Shown in pieces: positions 21,936 through 30,837 of a stretch of 39,692 nt of DNA (position 1 is the stretch's first letter; every line of letters starts with the position of its first letter). Position numbers and translations under genes: made by a program. The notes beneath the pieces were generated by a model, which was not told the origin of the DNA, ran no database searches, and worked only from the letters and a program-made list of their open reading frames with translations. Source of the DNA: an uncultured Clostridia bacterium (lineage in GTDB: Bacteria > Bacillota > Clostridia > Christensenellales > UBA1242); contig CALVYS010000006.1 of the NCBI GenBank assembly GCA_944372355.1, forward strand, positions 1-39,692. Direction: 5' to 3'.

Positions 21936-22655
21936 GTGTTTTACGAATATAATGGCACTTTGATCAGCTTTGAGTTTCGTGGTAAGGGCGAAACAAATGT
22001 TTTTTTGCATGGCTGGGGACAGAGTAAGGAATGCTTTTACAAAGTCACATCGCTTTTGCCCAAAGCCAAGTGGTTAAAGGTGGATTTTCCGCCCTTTGGA
22101 CAAAGCGGCGAGGTTGAAGACTGGACGCTTTTTACATATGCAAACATGCTCATATCACTATGTGAGCATTTGAAAATAAAAAAATGCAATTTAATAGGCC
22201 ATTCTTTTGGTGGCAGGGTTGCCATTTTGATTGCCGCATTGAGACCAGAACTGGTTGACAAACTGGTTTTGATTGCAAGCGCAGGAATGAAGCCTAAACG
22301 GCGGCTCAGTTATTATTTTAAGATTTGGAAATTTAAATGCTTTAAGCTTTTTGGAATTTTGCCAGAAAATGCTGGCTCCGCAGACTATCAAGCTTTGCCA
22401 GCAAAAACTCGAAGCACCTTTGTGAGCATAGTGAACACTTATTTGGAAGAATACTGTCCGCTCATTAGTGCCAAAACCCTGATTATATTTGGAGAAAAAG
22501 ATGAAGTCACGCCGATTTACATGGGCCGAAGGCTGAACCGCTTGATCAAAGGCTCGCGACTGGCGATTCTCAATCATTCTGGACATTTTTGTTTTGAAGA
22601 AAGACCTTTGAAGGTTTCGCAGCTTATTTCAGATTTTTTAAAGGAGGAAACATGA
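21936..22655 (+). CDS. Alpha/beta hydrolase
   Basis: This 239-residue protein has the alpha/beta hydrolase fold: the oxyanion segment LHGWGQ near the start, the nucleophile elbow GHSFGG (Ser, about residue 90), an acidic residue in GEKDEV (about 190) and the final NHSGHFCFEERP with the catalytic His. No signal peptide is present. The substrate is unknown; the lid region is short and basic. The start is GTG at 21936, the first possible codon in frame, with no ribosome binding site; a weak upstream promoter (TGTCAA at 21902) might make it leaderless, but this is uncertain. It overlaps the MurF-like gene by four bases (ATGA), so the two are probably coupled. Confidence 0.85.
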   Translation: MFYEYNGTLISFEFRGKGETNVFLHGWGQSKECFYKVTSLLPKAKWLKVDFPPFGQSGEVEDWTLFTYANMLISLCEHLKIKKCNLIGHSFGGRVAILIAALRPELVDKLVLIASAGMKPKRRLSYYFKIWKFKCFKLFGILPENAGSADYQALPAKTRSTFVSIVNTYLEEYCPLISAKTLIIFGEKDEVTPIYMGRRLNRLIKGSRLAILNHSGHFCFEERPLKVSQLISDFLKEET

Positions 22656-24073
22656 GGATAGCATTTGCAATTTTGTTTGCTCTCTTTTTCTTTATAGCGT
22701 CCTATCCATTGGCAAAGAATTTGCAGCTAAGTGGATATGACTGTTGTTATATATTAAGAAATTACTTTTCGTTGCCATATGAATTCCGTGGCAAAAATCG
22801 TTTGGTTTTCACAAAAAGAGCTTTGCGGCTGATAATTTTGTATTTTTTACTGCTTTTGACTATCAATTTTTTAATATTTTTATTAATCTATGAGTTTTGG
22901 ATAATCATCATCGCTGTCATTTTGCAACTGCTATTTTTGAATGGATTGCTGGTTTTGTCAGCTTTAATTTTGCAGCCATTAGAGAAATTGATAAAAAATT
23001 GTTATATAAAAAAGGCAAAAAAACTGCTTAACACATTCAAAGGAACAAAGGTGGCGATAACTGGAAGCTTTGGCAAAAGTTCAACGAAAAACTTTTTGTG
23101 CCAAATTTTGCAAAAGCGTTTTAAAGTGTGCAACACACCAAAAAATTACAACACTCCAATGGGTTTGTGCAAAACCGCAATCGAACTTTTAAAATCTGAT
23201 GACGAAATTTTAGTGGTTGAAATGGGCGCGCGCCGTAGGGGCGATATTGCAGAGCTTATGGGAATGCTCAATCCAAGTTATGGCATTATGACAGCTGTTG
23301 GAGAACAGCATCTTGAAAGTTTTGGAAGTTTGAGCGCTGTTGAAAACACCAAGTTTGAAATGTGTGAGCATATGTGCAAAGGTGGGTGCGTGGTTTTTGA
23401 CTGCGCCAGTGACATAACCGAAAGTTTGGCAAACCGTTATCGTGGAGAAAAAAAGCTGGTCAATATTGAGGGCGGTTTTGCATACTTTACAAATCTTAAA
23501 ATGTCGTCAAAAGGTTGTAAATTTAAATTGCAGATAGCCAAAAAAAGTGTTGACATCGAAACCAAGATCATCGGCAGGCTGCTTTTAAATGATTTGGTGG
23601 CTGCCGCTGCAATGGCCTATTTGCTTGGCGTTGAGATTGAACTTATTGCTGACACGATAGCGCAAATCAAACCTTTTCCACACAGATTGCAGATCATTGA
23701 AACGCCATACACCACGATCATCGATGATTCTTACAATTCAAACTTGGTGGGTGCAGGCCAGGCGCTTGAAGCTTTAAATCTTTTTAAAGGCAAAAAAATA
23801 GTCATCACTCCTGGACTGATCGAACAGGGCCAGCGGCAATACGAATTGAATTACAAATTGGGAAAGTTGATTAGTGGGGTTTGTGATGAACTTATTATTA
23901 TGAACAAAACAAACCAAACGGCTTTGACAGAGGGGGCAAAAGCGGGTGGAATAAAGGACTGCCAGCTGCATTTTGCAAAAACCAGGCAGGAGCAAACGGA
24001 AATTTTGCAAGAATTGCAGGAAAAGGGAAGTGTGGTGCTTTTTGAAAACGACTTGCCTGATCACTATAATTAA
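22652..24073 (+). CDS. murF: Membrane-anchored MurF-like ligase
   Basis: This 473-residue protein has the Mur ligase ATP domain (about 130-330): P-loop GSFGKSST, NTPKNYNTPMG, EMGARRRGDI and AVGEQHLESFGS. The C-terminal domain carries FPHRLQIIE and IIDDSYNSN. These motifs are MurF-type, for adding D-Ala-D-Ala to the UDP-MurNAc tripeptide. The usual MurF N-terminal substrate domain is missing; instead residues 1-110 form about three membrane segments (about 3-20, 57-80, 82-107). The neighbour ddl makes the D-Ala-D-Ala substrate, supporting the assignment. It starts inside the hydrolase stop. Alternative: a Mur-ligase relative with another substrate; I give MurF about 75 percent. Confidence 0.8.
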   Translation: MRIAFAILFALFFFIASYPLAKNLQLSGYDCCYILRNYFSLPYEFRGKNRLVFTKRALRLIILYFLLLLTINFLIFLLIYEFWIIIIAVILQLLFLNGLLVLSALILQPLEKLIKNCYIKKAKKLLNTFKGTKVAITGSFGKSSTKNFLCQILQKRFKVCNTPKNYNTPMGLCKTAIELLKSDDEILVVEMGARRRGDIAELMGMLNPSYGIMTAVGEQHLESFGSLSAVENTKFEMCEHMCKGGCVVFDCASDITESLANRYRGEKKLVNIEGGFAYFTNLKMSSKGCKFKLQIAKKSVDIETKIIGRLLLNDLVAAAAMAYLLGVEIELIADTIAQIKPFPHRLQIIETPYTTIIDDSYNSNLVGAGQALEALNLFKGKKIVITPGLIEQGQRQYELNYKLGKLISGVCDELIIMNKTNQTALTEGAKAGGIKDCQLHFAKTRQEQTEILQELQEKGSVVLFENDLPDHYN

Positions 24074-24083
24074 GGAGAAGAAA

Positions 24084-25178
24084 ATGGAAAAAGTTTTGGT
24101 GTTTTACGGTGGGAAAAGTGTTGAGCATGACATTTCAATCATAACAGCGTTGCAGGCCATGAAAGCTGCAAGTGAAGATTTTGAATTTTTGCCCGTTTAC
24201 ATAGATCATGACGGCTCATGGTGGACAGCAGAAAATTGTCAAAACCCGCATATTTATTCAGATTTTTTGGCGCTGGCCCAAAGTCCAAAGCGTGTGCATA
24301 TGAGCATGGGTGAGAAAAGTGTGATAATCAATGGACGTTTTAAAAAACGCGTTTTCAAACCAGATGCGGCGCTGGTGTGCTTGCATGGGGCAAATGGTGA
24401 AGATGGTGCCATGGCCGGAGTTTTGCAGATGGCGCAAATTCCATATTCCTGTCCCACGCTTGCAAGCAGTGCCCTTTGTTACGACAAGCAGCTGACAAAA
24501 ATCGTGCTTTCTCACTATGGCGTGCCGGTTTTAGAAAGCTTAACCTTTGACTCTGAGTCTATCAACAAAAATCACATCATTTCACAGATCGGTTTTCCAT
24601 TGATTGTCAAGCCTTCCCGGCTCGGCAGCAGTGTTGGCATTGCTGTGTGTCATAACATTAAAGAGCTCGACAAAGCGATTGAAAGTGCAAAATTATATGA
24701 TAAAAAACTCGTTTTCGAGCGTTTTGTCGAGCCATGCAGAGAATTTAATTGTGCTGTTTGCATTTTAAATGGCAGGGCTATGCCGTCCAACGCCTATGAA
24801 ATAGTGTCTGGCAAATTTTATTCGTTTGATGAAAAATACTTGCAAACCAAGCCATGTTCGAAAGCAGTTGGAAACAAAAAACTTGAAAAACAAATTCAGG
24901 CTTTGGCTGAAAAAGCAGCACTCCTTTTGGAATGCGAAGGGGTTGTGAGAGTGGACTTTTTAATGGACGGCGAAAAACTTTTTGTAAACGAGATCAACTC
25001 GATTCCAGGTTCGCTCGCCGGCTATCTGTTTGGAGATTTGAGAGAGGTTGTGATTGAGCTTATTGAAAGTGCCAAGGAGCGTCAAATCGAGAGCGAAAAG
25101 CTTTCGTATAAATTTGATTCCACAGCATTAAAGGTTTTTGAGCAGGCGCAGGATTTGAATATATATTCAAAAAAATGA
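24084..25178 (+). CDS. ddl: D-alanine--D-alanine ligase
   Basis: This 364-residue ATP-grasp enzyme joins two D-alanines. It starts VLVFYGGKSVEHDISIITA, has CLHGANGEDGAMAGVLQ, the ATP-grasp segment PLIVKPSRLGSSVGI, ERFVEPCREFNCAV and the metal-binding VNEINSIPGSLAGYLF. The ATG at 24084 is chosen because AAGGAG lies just upstream and the protein starts there in the family. An earlier in-frame ATG (23973) lies inside the murF-like gene. It is ten bases behind the MurF-like gene, whose product would use D-Ala-D-Ala. Confidence 0.96.
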   Translation: MEKVLVFYGGKSVEHDISIITALQAMKAASEDFEFLPVYIDHDGSWWTAENCQNPHIYSDFLALAQSPKRVHMSMGEKSVIINGRFKKRVFKPDAALVCLHGANGEDGAMAGVLQMAQIPYSCPTLASSALCYDKQLTKIVLSHYGVPVLESLTFDSESINKNHIISQIGFPLIVKPSRLGSSVGIAVCHNIKELDKAIESAKLYDKKLVFERFVEPCREFNCAVCILNGRAMPSNAYEIVSGKFYSFDEKYLQTKPCSKAVGNKKLEKQIQALAEKAALLLECEGVVRVDFLMDGEKLFVNEINSIPGSLAGYLFGDLREVVIELIESAKERQIESEKLSYKFDSTALKVFEQAQDLNIYSKK

Positions 25179-25302
25179 TTAAATATGAAATTTCGTTTGC
25201 GGTCAAGTTTTAATAATTTTTGTCTAAATATGGGTTGTTTTGGCGCAATGGGCTAATATGATGACAAGATGCGTTATCATGTGCTAAAAGCGAGGAAGTG
25301 GA

Positions 25303-26787
25303 ATGATTTTAAGGAGCGGTATGGAATTTAAAAATCAAAATATATTGCCGGCAGAGGTTTTGGAAAGAGAAGTCAAAGGCGTTTGCGTGGATTTAAACAA
25401 GCTCAAAAAGGGAGACATCTTTTTGGTGTTAAAAGATGATGACCAGGCTATTTTCAAGATCAATGCGGCGTTGAAAGGTGGGGCGCAGTTGGTGCTTGCG
25501 GCGAGCGACTATGGAATCGAAAATTGCTATGCCATTGCCAATCCGCGAAAGGCATGGGCGCTGCTTGAAAAAAAATTGCATCATGATGCTTGCGACAAAC
25601 TGAAAATAGTGGGGGTGACTGGCACAAACGGCAAAACCACAACCACTCACATTCTTTACAACATTTTGAAAGATGCTGGCAAAAAAGTGGCCTTGATTGG
25701 CACGCTTGGTGCGTTTTATGATTCAAAACAAATCGACACCGGCTTCACGACGCCAGACCCTGACATTTTGCATGAGCTGTTTGAGCGATTTGTCAATGAT
25801 GGCGTGGAATATGTGGTCATGGAAGTTTCGGCACATGCGCTTGCATTGGAAAAGATGGCCGGAGTCAAATTCGATGTTGGAGTGCTGACAAACATAACTC
25901 AGGACCATCTGGATTTTTTTGGCGACATGGACAATTACGAACAGGCCAAATACAAACTTTTTTCCTTTCATCAATCGCGCAGTGCGGTGGTTTGTGCCGA
26001 CACAATAAACATGCGCAAGTTTTCAAGTTTGGTGGATTTGCCCACGACGTCATATGGCTTGCACACTCCGTGTGATGTTTTTGGAAACATTGAAAAAGCT
26101 TCGTTAGACGGAAGCATCTATCTTTGCAACTGCCATGACAAGGTGTTTTTGGCCAGCACTCCTTTGGTGGGTGAATACAACGTTGAAAATTGTTTGGCAG
26201 CCACGGCGGCGGCCTCGCGACTTGGAATAGATGTGCGAAGCATTCAAAGAGCGATCAAATATCTGCCAGAAGTTGAGGGCAGATTCAACGTGAAAAAAGG
26301 TGCAGGCAAACAGGTTGTAATTGACTACGCTCACACTCCTGACGGCCTTGAAAAGATCATAAAAAATGTCAAACCTCTGGCGGCCGGAAAGGTGATCACG
26401 GTGTTTGGCTGCGGAGGCAACAGAGATGCAAGCAAAAGGCCTGTTATGGGGAAGATAGCTTCTTCATTAAGCGATGTGGTGGTGTTGACAAGTGACAATC
26501 CGCGTTTAGAAGAGCCGATGGAGATCATTTCTCAGATCGCTGATGGAGTTGTCAAAGGCAGCGATGTGAAAATCGAACCCGACAGGTCGCGAGCTATCAA
26601 GCTTGCCATCAATTCGGCGGAAAAAGATGATGTGGTGATTATTGCTGGCAAAGGTGGGGAAAAATATCAAGACATAGGTGGAGTCAAAATTCCATATGAT
26701 GATTTAAGCGTGGTGGAGGAAACTTTTTTTGAGATAAATGAAGCCGAGCATTTGAAAGGAGAGCCAAAGAGTGTCATTAAGCGTTAA
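25303..26787 (+). CDS. murE: UDP-MurNAc-L-Ala-D-Glu--meso-diaminopimelate ligase
   Basis: This 494-residue ligase adds the third amino acid of the stem peptide. The N-terminal domain has CVDLNKLKKGDIF; the ATP domain has GVTGTNGKTTTTH (about 105-117), TTPDPDILHE, EVSAHAL and NITQDHLDFFG; the C-terminal domain has VVIDYAHTPDGLE, FGCGGNRDASKRP and SDNPRLEEP. DNPR marks enzymes specific for meso-diaminopimelate. Start: the ATG at 25303 has GAGG seven bases upstream; an ATG at 25321 has AAGGAG only four bases away. The end overlaps mraY by 17 bases. The 124-base gap after ddl holds a possible promoter (TTGTTT at 25235, TATGAT at 25257) but nothing else recognisable. Confidence 0.96.
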   Translation: MILRSGMEFKNQNILPAEVLEREVKGVCVDLNKLKKGDIFLVLKDDDQAIFKINAALKGGAQLVLAASDYGIENCYAIANPRKAWALLEKKLHHDACDKLKIVGVTGTNGKTTTTHILYNILKDAGKKVALIGTLGAFYDSKQIDTGFTTPDPDILHELFERFVNDGVEYVVMEVSAHALALEKMAGVKFDVGVLTNITQDHLDFFGDMDNYEQAKYKLFSFHQSRSAVVCADTINMRKFSSLVDLPTTSYGLHTPCDVFGNIEKASLDGSIYLCNCHDKVFLASTPLVGEYNVENCLAATAAASRLGIDVRSIQRAIKYLPEVEGRFNVKKGAGKQVVIDYAHTPDGLEKIIKNVKPLAAGKVITVFGCGGNRDASKRPVMGKIASSLSDVVVLTSDNPRLEEPMEIISQIADGVVKGSDVKIEPDRSRAIKLAINSAEKDDVVIIAGKGGEKYQDIGGVKIPYDDLSVVEETFFEINEAEHLKGEPKSVIKR

Positions 26788-27736
26788 AATAATTTTGATC
26801 ACATGCTTAGCCGCCTTGATTGGTCTAGCAGTGGCCTATCCTGTGATAATCGTCTGCAAAAAGCACAAACTTGGTCAGACGGTTTTGCACTATGTGGAAA
26901 AGCACTCGTCAAAGTCCGGGACGCCAACTATGGGCGGAGTTATTTTTATTTTCAGTGCAATTTGTGCCAGTGCGCTTTTTTTGTGGCAGGATAGTTTCCT
27001 TGCTTGGACAAGCCTTCTTGTGATGCTGGCGTTTGGCCTGCTTGGTTTTTTAGATGACTTCATCAAAATTCATTTTAGGCAAAATGAGGGTTTAAAACCC
27101 TATCAAAAGCTTATTGGTCAGACCGCCATTGCGCTTATGATTGCCTTTTTAATTTATTATCGCGTTGGGACAAGCCTGGATTTTTTTGGCCTTACCATAG
27201 ACTTAAAATGGGGGATCATTCCTTTTGCTGTGCTCGTGTTTTTGGCAACCGTCAACAGTGTCAATTTGACTGATGGGCTTGATGGACTGGCTGGCGGAGT
27301 CAGCCTGGTTTATCTGCTGTTTTTTGGTGCGATCGTGGCGCTTATGGGCACGGCACAAACTGATGCGCTTGCACTTTCGAGTTTTGCGCTTTGCGGAGGA
27401 CTGGTCGCATTCTTGGCAGTCAACACCTTTCCAGCAAAGATTTTTATGGGCGACACTGGATCGCTTGCACTAGGAGGCTACATCGCTTGTCTGGCACTTT
27501 TCACGGGAAAAGCGCTTTACATTCCAATCATGGGATTGATGTTTGTGCTTTCAGCCCTAAGTGACATAATTCAAGTTGCGCATTACAAACGAACCAAAAA
27601 GAGGGTGTTTTTGATGGCGCCATTACATCATCATTTTGAAAAAAAGGGAGTGCATGAAAACCGAATCGTCACAATATATATAATTGTGACAAGCCTGCTC
27701 TCAGCAGGGTGTATTTGCTTAGAAATTTTGATCTAG
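26771..27736 (+). CDS. mraY: Phospho-MurNAc-pentapeptide transferase
   Basis: This 321-residue membrane enzyme transfers phospho-MurNAc-pentapeptide to undecaprenyl phosphate to make lipid I. About ten membrane segments are visible. Family motifs are GTPTMGG, the DDFIK with the metal-binding Asp pair, NSVNLTDGLDGLAGG, FMGDTGSLALGG and the HHHFEKKG loop. The start is GTG at 26771, with AAGGAG at 26758-26763 in the end of murE; the 17-base overlap implies coupled translation. murD follows 13 bases downstream. Confidence 0.97.
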   Translation: MSLSVKIILITCLAALIGLAVAYPVIIVCKKHKLGQTVLHYVEKHSSKSGTPTMGGVIFIFSAICASALFLWQDSFLAWTSLLVMLAFGLLGFLDDFIKIHFRQNEGLKPYQKLIGQTAIALMIAFLIYYRVGTSLDFFGLTIDLKWGIIPFAVLVFLATVNSVNLTDGLDGLAGGVSLVYLLFFGAIVALMGTAQTDALALSSFALCGGLVAFLAVNTFPAKIFMGDTGSLALGGYIACLALFTGKALYIPIMGLMFVLSALSDIIQVAHYKRTKKRVFLMAPLHHHFEKKGVHENRIVTIYIIVTSLLSAGCICLEILI

Positions 27737-27749
27737 TAAAGAGGTTTTT

Positions 27750-29042
27750 ATGAAAAAATTGAAGGGGAAGAGGGCGCTTGTTTATGGGCTTGGCAGAAGC
27801 GGACAGGCAGCAAGCAAACTTCTCCACAGCCAAGATGCATGCGTGAGCATTTATGATGATGACAAAAACGAGCGTGGCTTGTTTTGCTTTGATTCACAAC
27901 CGCTTTTGCATAACTATGATCTGGTTGTGGTAAGTCCCGGAGTTACGGTGAGATCCAACAATTTGCTCTCAGGCTTTAAAGCTCGCAAAACGCCGGTTAT
28001 AAGTGAGCTTGATTTGGGCAGCAAGTTTTGCAAAGGCAAGATCATTGCCGTGACTGGCACAAATGGCAAAACCACAACTTGCAGTTTGCTTGGAAAGATT
28101 TTTGAAGCCGCTGGGAAGAACACTTTTGTTTGTGGAAACATCGGCTTGCCAATCAGTGCAATCGCCTTAAAAACTTCAAAGAAAAGCTTTATCATTTGCG
28201 AAACCTCAAATTTTCAGTTGGAAACCTCTTCGTCGTTCGCGCCCGATCTTGCGTGTGTGTTGAATTTGGCGGAGGATCACTTGGACCGCCATGGCAGTTT
28301 TGAGGAGTATTTACGAGTTAAACATTTGATATTTCAAAATTACAAATCTTCTCAAACCGCAGTGGTCAATGCAGACGATAGCAATGTCATGAATTTAAAA
28401 TTACCAAAAAAATTGTCACTTTTTTCTTTAAAAACCTTAAAAAAAGGTGTTTTTATCAAAAATGGCTGCATTTACAACGGCAAGACTCGAATAATTTCCC
28501 TAGATGACATTCCTTTGATTGGTGTAAAAAATTATCAAAACGTCATGGCTGCGGTGGCGGTGGCTTGCCATTACAAAATCAAACCTCGCATAATTCGAGA
28601 CGCGATCTCAAATTTTATGCCGCCAGCTCATCGATTGAGTTATCTCGGAGAAAAAAACGGGGTGAGGTTTGTTGACGATTCCAAGGCCACCAACATCGCT
28701 TGTGTCAAGATGGCCATTGAAAGCTTGCAATCCAACAGATTGGTTTTGTTGCTTGGTGGGCAAAACAAAGGTCTGAGCTTTGAAAAGCTGTTTCTTGAAA
28801 AGCCTAAAATAAAAAAATGTCTGTGCTTTGGTGAGGCGGGTGAAGAGATTTTTGAGACTGCGTCGAGATTCGGTTACGATGCAGAGGTTTTTCCAACCAT
28901 GAGAGAAGCTGTCATCAGAGCGAAAGCTTTCGCAACTAGTGGTGATGTTGTCTTGCTTTCTCCGGGTTGTGCAAGCTTTGACGAATTTTCCTCTTATGCT
29001 GTGCGTGGACAAATATTTATGGAGCTTATAAGTGAAAGTTAA
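27750..29042 (+). CDS. murD: UDP-MurNAc-L-alanine--D-glutamate ligase
   Basis: This 430-residue ligase adds D-glutamate to UDP-MurNAc-L-alanine. The N-terminal domain begins RALVYGLGRSGQAA with VVSPGV; the ATP domain has VTGTNGKTTTCSLLG and LNLAEDHLDRHGS; the C-terminal domain has AHRLSYLGEKNGVRFVDDSKATN and LLLGGQNKG. All are MurD signatures. It overlaps the following ftsW/spoVE gene by 11 bases. Confidence 0.96.
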   Translation: MKKLKGKRALVYGLGRSGQAASKLLHSQDACVSIYDDDKNERGLFCFDSQPLLHNYDLVVVSPGVTVRSNNLLSGFKARKTPVISELDLGSKFCKGKIIAVTGTNGKTTTCSLLGKIFEAAGKNTFVCGNIGLPISAIALKTSKKSFIICETSNFQLETSSSFAPDLACVLNLAEDHLDRHGSFEEYLRVKHLIFQNYKSSQTAVVNADDSNVMNLKLPKKLSLFSLKTLKKGVFIKNGCIYNGKTRIISLDDIPLIGVKNYQNVMAAVAVACHYKIKPRIIRDAISNFMPPAHRLSYLGEKNGVRFVDDSKATNIACVKMAIESLQSNRLVLLLGGQNKGLSFEKLFLEKPKIKKCLCFGEAGEEIFETASRFGYDAEVFPTMREAVIRAKAFATSGDVVLLSPGCASFDEFSSYAVRGQIFMELISES

Positions 29043-30132
29043 GTCAAACTATATTTTTATTACTTTGTTGGTTTTGGGGTTGACAATTTTTGGCTGCATC
29101 ATGGTTTATTCTGCCAGCTGCTATTCTGCGGCCTATCACTATGGCAACAGCCACTTTTTTTTGTATAAACAAATTTTCGGTGTGGTGATTGGGCTCGCAC
29201 TTATGATCGGGCTGTCCTTTTTTGATTATCATAAACTAAAAAAAATCAAGTGGCCGCTTGTGGCTGTGGCGGTGGTCCTGCTGGTTTTGGTTTTTGTGCC
29301 AGGTCTCGGCACGGAAAGTTATGGCGCCAAAAGGTGGATCTCTTTGCTTGGTGTTTCATTGCAGCCATCAGAGGTGGCAAAATTTGCATTGGTCATCTTT
29401 TGTGCGGCTTATTTGTCTGAAAATCACGACAAGGTCAAAACCTTGAAAGGGTTGTTGCCGGTTTTGGGCGTTGCAGCCGTTTTTTGTGTGCTGGTGATTT
29501 TGGAGCCAAGCATGTCCGTGACCATGTGTTTGGCATTTACAACGCTTTTTATGTTGATAATCGGCGGCATCAGCAAAAAACACACCATCATGTTTTCGAT
29601 TCCTGCCGCGGCGGCGGTGCCATTGCTGATAATCTTGGAGCCTTACAGACTCAAACGATTGTTTGCGTTTATAAATCCTTGGGCATCGCCACAAGGTGAA
29701 GGGTTTCAGCTGATTCAGTCGCTTTATGGTTTGGGTTCTGGTGGTTGGTTTGGAGTTGGGCTTTTCAATTCCAGACAAAAGTATTTGTTTTTGCCATTTG
29801 CTGAGTCAGATTTTATTTTTTCAATAATAGGCGAAGAAACGGGTTTGATCGGCTGCATTTTGCTTATATCAGCTTTTGCGCTTTTGATCTTTTTGCTTGT
29901 CAAAATCGCCTTGAACGCCCCAGATCGATTTGGAGCATTGCTTTGCGCAGGAATTGCATTTGTCATTGGGATTCAAACGATTTTAAACATCGCCGTTGTC
30001 ACTGGATCTATTCCTCCAACAGGCCTGCCTTTGCCATTTATTTCGAGTGGAGGAACTTCGGTCATGATGTTTATGGCCGGTATTGGAATTTGTCTCAACG
30101 TTTTAAGACAACAAAAAAAGCGTCAAGTTTAG
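29032..30132 (+). CDS. FtsW/SpoVE-type peptidoglycan glycosyltransferase
   Basis: This 366-residue SEDS-family membrane protein has about ten membrane segments and the family motifs YGAKRWI, QPSEVAKFA, QGEGFQLIQSLYGLGSGGWFGVGLFNSRQKYLFLP-like loop, SDFIFSIIGEETG and PTGLPLPFISSGGTS. SEDS proteins polymerise lipid II together with a class B PBP. In Bacillus the gene at this position in the cluster is spoVE, needed for cortex synthesis; whether this one serves division, sporulation or both cannot be told. The start is GTG at 29032 with GGAG seven bases before. No class B PBP gene is adjacent. Its stop codon lies in the loop-stem junction of a terminator. Confidence 0.93.
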   Translation: MKVKSNYIFITLLVLGLTIFGCIMVYSASCYSAAYHYGNSHFFLYKQIFGVVIGLALMIGLSFFDYHKLKKIKWPLVAVAVVLLVLVFVPGLGTESYGAKRWISLLGVSLQPSEVAKFALVIFCAAYLSENHDKVKTLKGLLPVLGVAAVFCVLVILEPSMSVTMCLAFTTLFMLIIGGISKKHTIMFSIPAAAAVPLLIILEPYRLKRLFAFINPWASPQGEGFQLIQSLYGLGSGGWFGVGLFNSRQKYLFLPFAESDFIFSIIGEETGLIGCILLISAFALLIFLLVKIALNAPDRFGALLCAGIAFVIGIQTILNIAVVTGSIPPTGLPLPFISSGGTSVMMFMAGIGICLNVLRQQKKRQV

Positions 30133-30140
30133 ACGCTTTT
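30117..30140. terminator. Bidirectional terminator at the end of ftsW/spoVE
   Basis: AAAGCGTC and GACGCTTT pair around AAGTTTA, which contains the start of the TAG stop. T tracts flank both sides, so the hairpin also ends the convergent minus-strand gene. Confidence 0.85.
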
Positions 30141-30801
30141 ATTTTAGATCAAAATATGCAGACACATATTTTGCGATGTAATTTGCTTCTTGGTCAATCA
30201 TCTTCGTTGTTTTTTCTTCTTCAAGCGGTTGAAGCTCTTCAAAAACATACACGGGTTCTTCCACTTTAAAATCGGCAACATCTGAAAGTGCCGCTGCCAA
30301 AACGTCCATTTCTCTGTCATGGCAGCGAGCGCATTGAGTGCTTAAATATCTGGCGTTTGCAAAATTTGCTTCTTTTTCCACTCTTTTTGCTTTCTGATAG
30401 CAAAAAAGTTGATGCCCAATCAATCCCAAAGCTGTTCCAAGAGAAAGTCCGCCAATCACAGGAAACATCACGCCGGTTTTCTGACCTAAGAAATAATAGG
30501 CAGCACCTGTCAAGGCTGTAAGCACCGCTTGGCCCACCAAAGTCACGCAAAGCGCTGAGGTGTTGTTTTTTTGAACCTTTTGCGCAGCAGGTCGGACAGC
30601 TTTGTTGATTATGTCCTGCTTGACCAAGCAAAATTCATCTTTATATTGCTCCATCAACATCTCTTTTGAGCTTGCATCGCCTGCCATCGCCAATTTTGCC
30701 TTCTCATTGATGAGCTCATCGATTTTTTTAAAGATGCGTTTTAGTTCGCGCTTTGCTTTTAAGCTTTTAATAAAATTGCTTTTTTCGATTTCTTTTTCCA
30801 T
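30139..30801 (-). CDS. Membrane protein of unknown function with a CxxCH motif
   Basis: I do not recognise this 220-residue protein. Residues 1-75 are highly charged and helical, with coiled-coil character; two membrane segments follow (about 82-106 and 111-135); then comes a second charged helical part with CARCH at 157-161 and an acidic stretch (about 181-197). The CxxCH is a single occurrence without export signal, so a haem or metal site is only a possibility. It interrupts the cell-wall cluster on the opposite strand, where murG would stand in many relatives. A perfect consensus promoter places the transcript start at or one base before the ATG, and there is no ribosome binding site. Confidence 0.7.
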   Translation of the reverse strand: MEKEIEKSNFIKSLKAKRELKRIFKKIDELINEKAKLAMAGDASSKEMLMEQYKDEFCLVKQDIINKAVRPAAQKVQKNNTSALCVTLVGQAVLTALTGAAYYFLGQKTGVMFPVIGGLSLGTALGLIGHQLFCYQKAKRVEKEANFANARYLSTQCARCHDREMDVLAAALSDVADFKVEEPVYVFEELQPLEEEKTTKMIDQEANYIAKYVSAYFDLK

Positions 30802-30808
30802 GTTTTGA

Positions 30809-30837
30809 ATTATACATCACATATGCACATATGTCAA
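30809..30837 (-). promoter_or_regulatory. Perfect consensus promoter of the minus-strand membrane protein
   Basis: On the minus strand TTGACA (30837-30832), 17-base spacer, TATAAT (30814-30809). Seven bases separate the -10 from the ATG at 30801, so almost no leader is left. Confidence 0.85.
30819..30834. promoter_or_regulatory. Inverted repeat inside the consensus promoter
   Basis: ACATATG-CA-CATATGT, perfect seven-base arms, fills the spacer and touches the -35 hexamer of the minus-strand promoter. Its position suits a repressor operator. It is also about 80 bases upstream of murA. Confidence 0.55.

Noticed and set aside
21902..21936. Leaderless start for the alpha/beta hydrolase as a fourth example
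   Set aside because: No ribosome binding site is visible, but the candidate -10 matches poorly, so the promoter is not convincing.
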